Shown: in pieces, positions 7,909 through 15,743 of the stretch | How the letters are laid out: each line of letters begins with the position of its first letter | Numbering within the stretch: position 1 is the first letter of the stretch | Assembly: GCA_014729315.1 (NCBI GenBank) | Contig: WJKD01000899.1 | Location: forward strand, 1-22,253 | Direction of reading: 5' to 3' | Length of the DNA stretch: 22,253 nucleotides | From: Promethearchaeota archaeon | GTDB taxonomy: Archaea > Asgardarchaeota > Lokiarchaeia > Sigynarchaeales > SOKP01 | Program-made: the position numbers and the translations under genes | Notes under the pieces: generated by a model | Told to the model about the DNA's origin: nothing | Seen by the model: the letters and a program-made list of their open reading frames with translations, nothing else | Databases searched by the model: none

Positions 7909-8008
7909 AGAGATAGAGAAAATTTATAGTTTATTGAAATGATCTTTTGAAAAATTAAGCAAAATCTTAAACTATTTAATTAAATTAGATAATATAGAAA
8001 AAAATTAA

Positions 8009-8018
8009 AAATATACAA
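8009..8018 (+). promoter_or_regulatory. TATA-box-like element for uppS
   Basis: AAATATACAA is centred about 25 bases before the ATG at 8038, the leaderless distance. No ribosome binding site precedes the ATG. Confidence 0.45.
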
Positions 8019-8037
8019 AATATTTTCAAATTTAGCA

Positions 8038-8784
8038 ATGGTTACAAGGTTTGAGACTATTGAAGATCTATTAGAATTTGCGTCTAATAATCTCCCTAAG
8101 CATGTTGGTTTAATTCCTGATGGAAATCGTCGATGGGCTACAAAAAGAAATATGAACACTAATATGGGGCATTACACGGGTTATGAAACCGTAAAAAAAA
8201 TCTTATATAAACTTTTCGACGCTGGAGTGAAATATTTAAGTATATATGCCTTATCGCTAGAAAATGCAATGAAAAGATCGGAGGAAGAGCTCAAATATAT
8301 TTACAAGATTTTGAAACTAGCCGTGGATACTGTAAAGAAAGAAAAAATTGTTACTGAAGAAAAGATAAGATTTAATGTTATCGGTAGATTAGACCTTCTC
8401 CCCCAAGATGTTCGGGATAAAATAAACGAGCTTATTGAGTATACCAAAGATTATGATGGAGCATTTGTAAATGTCCTCATAATGTATGACGGGCAAGCTG
8501 AAATTATTGACGCTATTAAGGGTATTATTAAAGAAAAAACAGATCCCATGAAAATAGATAAAAAACTTATTAAGAAATATTTATACACACACGACTTTCC
8601 TGAAGTAGACTACATAATCAGAACAGGCATGGCTGATGGTGCAAGAATATCTGGATTTTTATTATGGGATTCTTCCTACGCTGAATTTAAGTTCAGAAAC
8701 GAATATTGGCCAGATTACGACGAAAAAATGTTAATAGAAGATTTGTACGATTATGTAGAAAGAAATAGGCGTCATGGGAAATAG
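8038..8784 (+). CDS. uppS: Polyprenyl (undecaprenyl-type) diphosphate synthase, cis-prenyltransferase
   Basis: Cis-prenyltransferases add IPP units in Z configuration to an allylic diphosphate, making the long polyprenol lipid carriers used in glycosylation. The 248-residue protein has the family signatures: HVGLIPDGNRRWA (22-34, Mg-binding D28 and pyrophosphate-binding arginines), GHYTGYE, SIYALSLEN (68-76), NVLIMYDGQAEI (145-156), and IIRTG...RISGFLLWDSSYAEF (193-217) with R195, R203, S205 and E216. The loop between R195 and R203 (TGMADGA) is two residues longer than in the E. coli enzyme and lacks its Glu, so substrate handling may differ. The gene is divergent from HMGS and sits beside the pathway that makes its substrate. 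Product chain length cannot be read from sequence. Confidence 0.93.
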   Translation: MVTRFETIEDLLEFASNNLPKHVGLIPDGNRRWATKRNMNTNMGHYTGYETVKKILYKLFDAGVKYLSIYALSLENAMKRSEEELKYIYKILKLAVDTVKKEKIVTEEKIRFNVIGRLDLLPQDVRDKINELIEYTKDYDGAFVNVLIMYDGQAEIIDAIKGIIKEKTDPMKIDKKLIKKYLYTHDFPEVDYIIRTGMADGARISGFLLWDSSYAEFKFRNEYWPDYDEKMLIEDLYDYVERNRRHGK

Positions 8785-8831
8785 GATTTTACATATCTAT
8801 AAATCGTTTATAGAATAAAGATAATTATAAA

Positions 8832-8840
8832 TTTATAAAA
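8832..8840 (+). promoter_or_regulatory. TATA-box-like element for the 676-residue gene
   Basis: TTTATAAAA is centred 24 bases before the ATG at 8860, again the leaderless spacing. It gives this gene its own promoter despite being only 75 bases downstream of uppS. Confidence 0.5.
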
Positions 8841-8859
8841 CGATAATTTATTTTATAGA

Positions 8860-10890
8860 ATGTCGAGTCCAAATCCAAATACCATTCTTTCTTTGCATAT
8901 TACTAAATTCCCTCAAAATTTATTAATACCCTCCTTAGATAACATAATTTCGTTTAAAATAACAAATAATAGTAAATCCTCAGAAAAATTTAAATTTAAA
9001 TTAGAAGGAGAAAATTTGAATCTAAATTTCTCTGAAGATTTAAAGAAAGAAATTACCTTAAATTCAGGAGAATCTAAAGATTTCGATGTTTCCTTAATCC
9101 CTTCCTTAAATGGTAAAGGTACGTTTAGAATTAATGTTGAGTGGTTGAAATTAGTAGAATATAAAATTAAAGTTCAAAAGGTAAGGGAACAAATCGAAAA
9201 AAGCAAGTTAAGCGAGATTTTGGGAAAGTATTCTTTAAGTTACTCAGTGAAACCTCCCGTGTTTGAGAAGGACTTTCTCGAAGAGATGACAGAACCCGAA
9301 TTAGATCAATTAGAAAAAGCAATTGACTCGAAAAAGAAAATATTAAAAACCCAAAAGCGACAAACCAAAAAATCAGACGAACATAAAACAGATATTGAAC
9401 CCTCTTCTAATGATAATGAAGAAGATCTAGTGGAACAAAACTCCCGATTTGATGGAGATTCGACCGAATCAAATTTAAATACAACTAAAGGGGATAATTT
9501 AGATTTAGACGCAGAGGATGCAAAATCAGACTTTCAATTAGAAGAAATCACTTTAGAAAAGATAGAACAAGATATTATAAAACTTGCAAAAGGATTAATG
9601 AGAACGGGAAAAACAAAAAAGGCATTAACCTTAATTCGAGAGTTATCGGATGAGAGAAAACAACTCCAGTTAATGGATAAAATGATAATGGCTTATAGTT
9701 CAATAAATTTCAACAGGACAATTGAGCTTATCAATAGTATTACAAACGAAAAAAAGAAACAAGATCTTTTTAAGAACATTTCATTACTTTTAGCGGAAAA
9801 TAACCCAAAAGACGCTTTTAAAATAGCTTCGCTAATTAAGGATAAGAAACTTAGAGAAGAAATCCTTGTTTATATTTTCAGTAAAATTATAAATGTGGAT
9901 CCTCAATTGGCTATAAAATTTTTAGATATAATTCAAAACTATCTACTAAGAATAACTATTGTATTTGTTATTTTTAAAAAATTAATTATTCAAAAAGATT
10001 CGACAAGCTTAACCACGCTCTTAAAAAAAGTAATTAACGAATTCCTAAGCTCAGAGCATGTAAGATCTGAGGAAAAGGAATACAATAATAAGAATTACGA
10101 CATATTAAGAGACTTAATTCTATTATTAGCTGAAATAGACAAACCAAATAGTTCGCATATTATAATTGAAGCAATTTCAAATCAGTCCCTGAAGGAAAAA
10201 GTAGCATTGGATCTGTTTGACGATTTATACGAATTAGTTGACGAAATTAGAACTAAAATTGAACCAACTCAAATTATCTCACAATACTACTACCTAAATC
10301 AATTTAAATCCGATGTAAATAGTAAATTAGAACAGTTTGCGAAGATTGGGGGAAACATAAGTTCTAACATAATAAGTGGAGGATTTGACTGTAATATATT
10401 GTTAGTTTCCCTATATAAATACAATTTTAACTTATTCCCTTTACTTGATCGAACTTTTACTGATTTATATTACGTACAGAAAAAAAACCTCGGTTATTTT
10501 CTTTATCCATGTTCGAATTATTTGGATGAGCGTGAATTTAATGTTTTAAAGGCAACTATAGATACAATTTCGAATCAAGGTGCGTCTCAAACTTCCATAT
10601 CTAAAATTCTCCTAAATCTGGATTTTATTCCATATGTAGGAAATCCTACGATTATTATTGCTACCACGGAAGACATTTTTCATAATTTAAAAGACAAATT
10701 AACTAAATGTCTCAATCCTAAAGTTGATATATTTAACGAGAAAAATTTTTTTAAGGGGGGAAAAGCTTTTGAAAATCTTAGGCAACTTTTTCCTCATAAA
10801 GATTTAAAAATTGTAAATTTAATATTATCATACGAATTCATCAACGATTACGAGATATTCAAGAAGGCGATGAATTGTTTATTAATCTAA
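8860..10890 (+). CDS. Beta-sandwich plus helical-repeat protein, function unknown
   Basis: I do not recognise a named family for this 676-residue protein. Residues about 8-105 alternate hydrophobic and polar positions in short strands (IISFKITNNSK, FKFKLEG, GTFRINVEW), like an Ig-like beta sandwich. Residues about 110-235 are a charged, low-complexity linker rich in Glu, Asp, Lys and Ser. From about 236 to 380, 30-35-residue repeats of the form G-x-x-x-x-AL-x-L-I-x-x-L-x-D-x-x-x-K (for example MRTGKTKKALTLIRELSD and ENNPKDAFKIASLIKD) resemble a TPR-like alpha solenoid. The C-terminal 200 residues are ordered-looking but unassigned. There is no signal peptide or membrane segment. It looks like a protein-interaction platform; this is inference. 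Confidence 0.8.
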   Translation: MSSPNPNTILSLHITKFPQNLLIPSLDNIISFKITNNSKSSEKFKFKLEGENLNLNFSEDLKKEITLNSGESKDFDVSLIPSLNGKGTFRINVEWLKLVEYKIKVQKVREQIEKSKLSEILGKYSLSYSVKPPVFEKDFLEEMTEPELDQLEKAIDSKKKILKTQKRQTKKSDEHKTDIEPSSNDNEEDLVEQNSRFDGDSTESNLNTTKGDNLDLDAEDAKSDFQLEEITLEKIEQDIIKLAKGLMRTGKTKKALTLIRELSDERKQLQLMDKMIMAYSSINFNRTIELINSITNEKKKQDLFKNISLLLAENNPKDAFKIASLIKDKKLREEILVYIFSKIINVDPQLAIKFLDIIQNYLLRITIVFVIFKKLIIQKDSTSLTTLLKKVINEFLSSEHVRSEEKEYNNKNYDILRDLILLLAEIDKPNSSHIIIEAISNQSLKEKVALDLFDDLYELVDEIRTKIEPTQIISQYYYLNQFKSDVNSKLEQFAKIGGNISSNIISGGFDCNILLVSLYKYNFNLFPLLDRTFTDLYYVQKKNLGYFLYPCSNYLDEREFNVLKATIDTISNQGASQTSISKILLNLDFIPYVGNPTIIIATTEDIFHNLKDKLTKCLNPKVDIFNEKNFFKGGKAFENLRQLFPHKDLKIVNLILSYEFINDYEIFKKAMNCLLI

Positions 10891-10985
10891 TCAAAAAATA
10901 TAATAAATCAAATTTGGATTATTATTAAAACGGACTAAAAATGAAAAAATTTCCTTTACAATATCATTGAAAGTGAGAGATTCTA

Positions 10986-12764
10986 ATGGGAAAGAGTAAG
11001 AAAAAAAAGAAAAAAAAACAAAACGAACAACCTGATTACGGGACTTTTTCGCAATTAATTAGCCATGGAAGCTCAGAAGATATAAACAATACTACGATTC
11101 AAGAACCTACTAAACCATCTAATCCTTCAGCAAGCCCTTTATTTCCCGCAAGCTTGGAAAATGAGGAGACACAGACGCAAGAAAGAATAGAAAAAGAATT
11201 ATCTCCGGGAATAACTTTAGGTAATGCGGTTGATCGATCAAATGATAAATTATTTTTAGGAGAAGATTATCGAGAGACCTATAGTTGGCAATATGAGCGG
11301 TCTTGGTCAGAGATTCTCTCTGACTTAAGCCATTGGACGCCTTTACCGTATACTCACGGTATTGAGATGGAATTGATCGTTGCCGACGACGACGGTAAAT
11401 ATCCTCCGGGAGATGAAATGGTTTTTAGGATGAAAGAAATCGTAAAAGACGCAATAAAAATCATGGATCAAATTTTATACGAAGGAAGAAACGATTTTCT
11501 ACCCGTTCCAGACTATATTAGACAAAAAGTACTCGCAAGACCTTACGGTAAGGAAGATATTGAAAAAGGATATGTTATGGACATTAGATACTCTCTACCT
11601 GACGGGAGATCTGTTGATATAGATTGCTTTGGTAGAGATGGAAATGTAACTGCTGTGACCTACATCTTGGAATTAGTGACTCCCCCGTGCGAATATGTAG
11701 AAGAGTTGGCATATTGGGCATCAACTATGTTTCTTCTTGCAAAAAACACCTTACCCTCTGATTTACACATCATTGCTTCGGCAATTAACCCTGCCGCTAA
11801 GGAATACATGCGTGGACTAAGTCAAGCAGACCATTCTCATATAGGTTCGTTCTCTTCGGATATTGAAAAGGTTCAAGCCTATTGTATGATTAGAAATTTT
11901 ATACCACATATCATCGCGTTAACTTGTAATTCGCCTATTATTAACAATAAACCAACAGATGTAGTGAAGATAGTTAACAATCGAATCACAGCACCTAATT
12001 GCGTGCGATCTTTGCGGTTGAAAAAAAACACTTCAATGTTAAGTAATAACGATCCTAAACACTTTATTCCGTATTTAACTGCAGCTGATCAAGAAGCGCA
12101 AAATTATTTTCTAGGAGTTGTTCAGAAAGCTAGTTTAGAAGATGGACGATTTCAAGATGTATTTCCTTTTACAGATTGGGGCACGATCGAAATACGAATA
12201 AGCGACGCCCAGATTTCAATCTGTAGGCGTATAGGCATCGCTTTATTGCTTCAGGCTATGTGTTATAAAGCAAGAAAACTCTTAGAAAAGGGAACTTGGG
12301 TTCCAGATGTAGGAAGTGAAACTATCGCTAATAATCGAAAAGGAGCTATTGAGCGCGGACTGATTTCGTTATTCCGACCTCAAAATTTAGACAGAAACTT
12401 TTTATCACAATACGATCCAGAATTTGCAGAGCAATACTTAGGTCCTGAGAATCAACCCGTTAGATACATGATTCAAGCAGTCCAGAGAATGTTTTTCTAT
12501 TTGAAGGAGGAGTTAGAAGAGCTGGGTTTTCTTTACTCGCCTTTTATGAAACCACTCTTACAATCGGTTTTTGGTAACGTGTCTTACGCAGAACCTCCGA
12601 TTACCGAGGCAGAATATCAATTATCTCTCTACGATTATAAGGTAAAAAATGGTGAAGATCCAAGCATACTTTATGATTTAATCTATTTTACAGTAGAGTA
12701 TTGTAAGGACCCGATAAATAATCCTCTAACGGGAGTATTGACGCTTCCGAAAGAAATGCGATGA
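10986..12764 (+). CDS. GCS2-like carboxylate-amine ligase (glutamate-cysteine ligase superfamily)
   Basis: Members of this family form an ATP-dependent bond between a carboxylate (often glutamate) and an amine. The 592-residue protein has the GCS2 signatures in order: HGIEMELIVADDDG (124-137), YILELVTPPCE (226-236), ADHSHIGSF (281-289), DWGTIEIRISDAQ (397-409) and NNRKGAIERGL (449-459). The first 70 residues are an added tail that starts with a run of lysines (MGKSKKKKKKKQ) and continues as a Ser/Pro/Glu-rich, probably disordered segment. The family is usually 370-450 residues, so the tail and a C-terminal extension account for the length. The substrate is unknown; glutathione synthesis should not be assumed in an archaeon. 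A GAGAG-type purine-rich stretch precedes the ATG by a few bases. Confidence 0.85.
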   Translation: MGKSKKKKKKKQNEQPDYGTFSQLISHGSSEDINNTTIQEPTKPSNPSASPLFPASLENEETQTQERIEKELSPGITLGNAVDRSNDKLFLGEDYRETYSWQYERSWSEILSDLSHWTPLPYTHGIEMELIVADDDGKYPPGDEMVFRMKEIVKDAIKIMDQILYEGRNDFLPVPDYIRQKVLARPYGKEDIEKGYVMDIRYSLPDGRSVDIDCFGRDGNVTAVTYILELVTPPCEYVEELAYWASTMFLLAKNTLPSDLHIIASAINPAAKEYMRGLSQADHSHIGSFSSDIEKVQAYCMIRNFIPHIIALTCNSPIINNKPTDVVKIVNNRITAPNCVRSLRLKKNTSMLSNNDPKHFIPYLTAADQEAQNYFLGVVQKASLEDGRFQDVFPFTDWGTIEIRISDAQISICRRIGIALLLQAMCYKARKLLEKGTWVPDVGSETIANNRKGAIERGLISLFRPQNLDRNFLSQYDPEFAEQYLGPENQPVRYMIQAVQRMFFYLKEELEELGFLYSPFMKPLLQSVFGNVSYAEPPITEAEYQLSLYDYKVKNGEDPSILYDLIYFTVEYCKDPINNPLTGVLTLPKEMR

Positions 12765-13126
12765 GTAAAAAAAGAGAATATAAACCTCTAAATAGTGTCA
12801 AGAAAAAAAATGATCTATTTGGTTAAACTTTCAGAAAAATAAAAAAGTAAAATTTCTTTTCTAAATAATTTTTCAAAAAATTGCATATAAAATCCCCTTT
12901 TCTTCAGATATTAATATTTTTTTATTTATTAAGTCAGTTCAATGGTCAAGCTTTTATTATAACAATTCTTTACAAGCCGTGGCAAATAAGGGTATAAACC
13001 CAAAAACCTTCTTTTTCATCCTTTAAATAATATAATTGAAGGAAAAAGACCAAATTTCTATTATTAGAGTTGAAATTAAAAAAAACAAGAAAAGGATTTA
13101 ATTTTTTAAAAATTAAATGATTACTC
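12765..13126. other. Gene-free intergenic region between convergent genes
   Basis: This 362-base AT-rich stretch lies between two convergent genes. I see no open reading frame of useful length, no tRNA-like cloverleaf and no promoter that obviously serves a neighbour. It contains T- and A-runs that could terminate either transcript, and one strong palindrome (13096-13118). A small unannotated RNA cannot be excluded. Confidence 0.4.
13096..13118. terminator. Perfect AT palindrome downstream of convergent genes
   Basis: The arms ATTTAATTTTT and AAAAATTAAAT are perfect reverse complements around a single central T. The palindrome lies 9 bases beyond the stop codon of the DUF998-like gene on the minus strand. 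A bidirectional terminator is the simplest reading; with only A and T the hairpin would be weak. Confidence 0.35.
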
Positions 13127-13765
13127 TTACGCACTATTCCAGAGTTTGATTCCTTGAATTACACTCCATAGAATGGTTGAATACACAGTTATTTTTTGAA
13201 ATGCGGCATTATAGAGAAAAATAAACGCGTACAAAATAAGAAGTACAGCAATAAATACTCCGATAAACCCATAAAAATTCTCGTAATCCTTATCAATTAG
13301 AAACACTGCAGAAAAAATCATTATTGATATTCCGTAAAATATAAAGAATAATTGAGTAGTTAAGACATGAGCTTCTCGTAATCCATGCAATCCATCACCA
13401 GGATATATTGCTAATAAAGATAAATTAGGGGCAGCTAATATGGCAAATAGAGTACCTACATTGCTTAGTTTTTTTTTTAATTTGGATTCAGAAAAAAAAC
13501 TATTTAATCCGAGAATAAATGGTATTATAAAAATTGCTGCGGAAGTACATGTAATTATGAAAATTATTCGACAAATATCATTTAAACCTCTCGATTCTGT
13601 TATACCGCCTGGTTCATAAGCTCGAATGCATCCCAAATTACTAAAAAAATGCTCCCAAAATATATAGCCACCGGGAAAAATGACCATAGCGATTATCGTG
13701 AGAACTATGAACTGAATTCCTGCAATTATACCACATAATCCGCTCAATTGTCTTGATATCTTCAT
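13127..13765 (-). CDS. DUF998-like integral membrane protein
   Basis: The 212-residue protein has about six hydrophobic membrane segments, at roughly residues 8-32, 66-88, 100-118, 134-156, 164-187 and 190-206. The first loop has YIFWEHFFSNLG (34-45), which resembles the WSHFISELG-like motif of DUF998 proteins, a family of small membrane proteins without an established reaction. The loop AIYPGDGLHGLREAH (118-132) between segments 3 and 4, with polar and His residues, also fits that family. The ATG has a TATA-like GTTTTTAAAAC centred 27 bases upstream, so the message is probably leaderless. It is isolated and gives no pathway clue. Confidence 0.75.
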   Translation of the reverse strand: MKISRQLSGLCGIIAGIQFIVLTIIAMVIFPGGYIFWEHFFSNLGCIRAYEPGGITESRGLNDICRIIFIITCTSAAIFIIPFILGLNSFFSESKLKKKLSNVGTLFAILAAPNLSLLAIYPGDGLHGLREAHVLTTQLFFIFYGISIMIFSAVFLIDKDYENFYGFIGVFIAVLLILYAFIFLYNAAFQKITVYSTILWSVIQGIKLWNSA

Positions 13766-13786
13766 GTTTAATCAATTATTTAGATT

Positions 13787-13797
13787 GTTTTTAAAAC
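13787..13797 (-). promoter_or_regulatory. TATA-box-like element for the DUF998-like gene
   Basis: GTTTTTAAAAC is centred 27 bases before the minus-strand ATG at 13765, consistent with leaderless transcription. Confidence 0.45.
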
Positions 13798-14064
13798 TTT
13801 TTTTTTTCTTAGATATAAGTAATCAAGATTTTTTCTTTTTAACTCCATTACCATAAATCAGAATCCTCTTTTAGAATAATACTCTTTTATGGTTTTGATG
13901 GATATTCGATTTTATTTTTAATTTACTTGGTTCATTATATCTGTTAATTCATCTTTCAGCTTAATAAAATCTAATTTAAAAAGCATTAATATTTTTTATT
14001 AGGAATTGTTATATTTAATTTAAATAATTTAAGAATATATTACAGTTGTGCTTTTTAAGCATTC

Positions 14065-14076
14065 AAATATAAAATA
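14065..14076 (+). promoter_or_regulatory. TATA-box-like element for the amidohydrolase
   Basis: AAATATAAAATA is centred about 20 bases before the ATG at 14090. This is slightly short of the ideal spacing but supports a leaderless or very short leader. Confidence 0.4.
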
Positions 14077-14089
14077 ACTATAATAAAAA

Positions 14090-15634
14090 ATGCTTCAAGC
14101 TAACATAGAACAAAACGGAAAAACAAAAGTAGATAACATTTTTGTTATTGACGCTCACTCTCATCTAGGGCAGGATGTTGATGGTGCTGCGATGATGAAT
14201 CCCTTGGCCCCCTCGGGAACATTCGATTTTTGGGGGAATGTCCAGGGAAAAATTCAAGCTGATTGGGAAAAAACAGGCGAGCAATCCTTTGAAACCACCA
14301 TCAACGGAAAAAGATCAACAATCCACTGGTCATTCAGACCATTTCCATTTACCGACAAATTATATCATGCTATAGAAAAATTGGGAAGAAAACATTCAGA
14401 TCTAAGAGAAAAGGCAAAATTTTATTCCTTTATTGACCAAGGAGTTTGCTTTCCTTTTCAAGACACTTTTCGCGATAAACGACCAGAAGCCTTATATCGA
14501 TCGAGCAACATGAACATTGCGAGATTCACGACGCGTTTCCCTTTTTCGATGAAATTAATTGGATATTGTAGAGTAGATCCATCAGAAAAAGAAAAAGCTG
14601 TAAATGAAGTAAAACATTCGCGTGAAGTTTTGGGTTTAAGAGGTCTTAAACTTCATCCTCGTTCCGAAGGGTGGGTTGACGAGGTGACTAAGGATGTTCC
14701 AATTCCTGTGCTTCTGGAGGCAGCCAAACATTCAATGCCTATTATTTTTGACACACGAGGAAAAAGAACAATTGTTGAAATTGGCCAATTAGTTCAGTCA
14801 ACGCGGAATATAATCAAAACAAAATATCCCGATTTGCTTCCTCATTTTAAAGTCATTATAGCGCATTTTGCACAAGGAAATATCGGCGATCACGACGTTT
14901 ATAACACTATAGTACAACCTAATGTCTATGGGGATCTTTCCATGCTCCACGGAGAAGGAGCAGCAAATTTTTTCGAAGATTTTCAAAGATGGTTTAAAAC
15001 GAACAACAAAATTCAAGTTGATGGTCGAGATTGGTCTGAATACCTTTTATTTGCTACTGATTATCCTTATTTTGGCGACGTACACGCTGAGAAATTATTG
15101 ATAGAAATAATCAACAAACATTTTTTTGATGCCGGAGGAACGATCCAAGACACCAAAAACATTTTAGGTTTGAATCAAATCAAACTGTTGCCAGAATATA
15201 ATCTCGCAATCGACAATGGGATGGTAAAAAATAAACCAAGTACGATGGTTTCAAATCCAGCCTACGAAGAAAATAAAATTAGTGCCTACGATATTTCAAT
15301 CCAAGCTTTAGCTAATTTAATCGTATCAAATAAGATTGATATTAATAAATTTTGTCTTCAATTTGAGGGAACATTTAACGAATTCAATCGAGATATTTTA
15401 CTGATGATAACAAATACCAACACAAAGGAAGAGTTAAATTTATATTTTAAAAATATAGTAGAAGATAGAATTAATCTTGTCGGCACGATTGGAAATAATT
15501 TAACTTGGAACAAATTCGGCTATAAATTCTTCAATCCTAACGATAGAAAATTATTCAGTCGGTTATTTACTCGTACTTATCTAGCTACTAGCGTAGATCA
15601 GGCAATAGAAAATATAAGCGCTATTATAAGCTAA
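14090..15634 (+). CDS. Amidohydrolase-family protein (Amidohydro_2-like) with C-terminal extension
   Basis: The protein belongs to the metal-dependent TIM-barrel amidohydrolases. Metal-site candidates are visible: DAHSHLG (21-27, H23 and H25), GLKLHPR (185-191, H189), VIIAHFAQG (255-263, H259) and FATDYPYFGD (321-330, D324). LHPR followed by a distal His and an Asp is typical of the Amidohydro_2 branch, which includes decarboxylases such as ACMSD as well as hydrolases. At 514 residues it is longer than usual. Residues about 375-514 form an extra helical domain I do not recognise, and residues 30-130 contain a large insertion after the HxH strand. The substrate is unknown and neighbours give no clue. 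Confidence 0.8.
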   Translation: MLQANIEQNGKTKVDNIFVIDAHSHLGQDVDGAAMMNPLAPSGTFDFWGNVQGKIQADWEKTGEQSFETTINGKRSTIHWSFRPFPFTDKLYHAIEKLGRKHSDLREKAKFYSFIDQGVCFPFQDTFRDKRPEALYRSSNMNIARFTTRFPFSMKLIGYCRVDPSEKEKAVNEVKHSREVLGLRGLKLHPRSEGWVDEVTKDVPIPVLLEAAKHSMPIIFDTRGKRTIVEIGQLVQSTRNIIKTKYPDLLPHFKVIIAHFAQGNIGDHDVYNTIVQPNVYGDLSMLHGEGAANFFEDFQRWFKTNNKIQVDGRDWSEYLLFATDYPYFGDVHAEKLLIEIINKHFFDAGGTIQDTKNILGLNQIKLLPEYNLAIDNGMVKNKPSTMVSNPAYEENKISAYDISIQALANLIVSNKIDINKFCLQFEGTFNEFNRDILLMITNTNTKEELNLYFKNIVEDRINLVGTIGNNLTWNKFGYKFFNPNDRKLFSRLFTRTYLATSVDQAIENISAIIS

Positions 15635-15743
15635 TTATTCTATCTTAAATGGATTCTTATATCATTATCAAATTGAAAGAATAAATCAAAAAATTTTACC
15701 TCTTTTCTGTTATCTTTCTTAAAAACTTTCTTAAAATCCCCGA

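Larger units (their letters stand above)
13766..14089. other. Divergent promoter region, no gene
   Basis: These 324 bases separate the divergent membrane-protein and amidohydrolase genes. Apart from TATA-like elements near each end (13787-13797 on the minus strand and 14065-14076 on the plus strand) I see no gene, tRNA or clear repeat. Confidence 0.4.

Noticed and set aside
12765..13126. Possible small RNA or tRNA gene in the gene-free stretch
   Set aside because: No cloverleaf, TTCGA-type loop or GC-rich stem was seen; the one strong palindrome is pure A/T.
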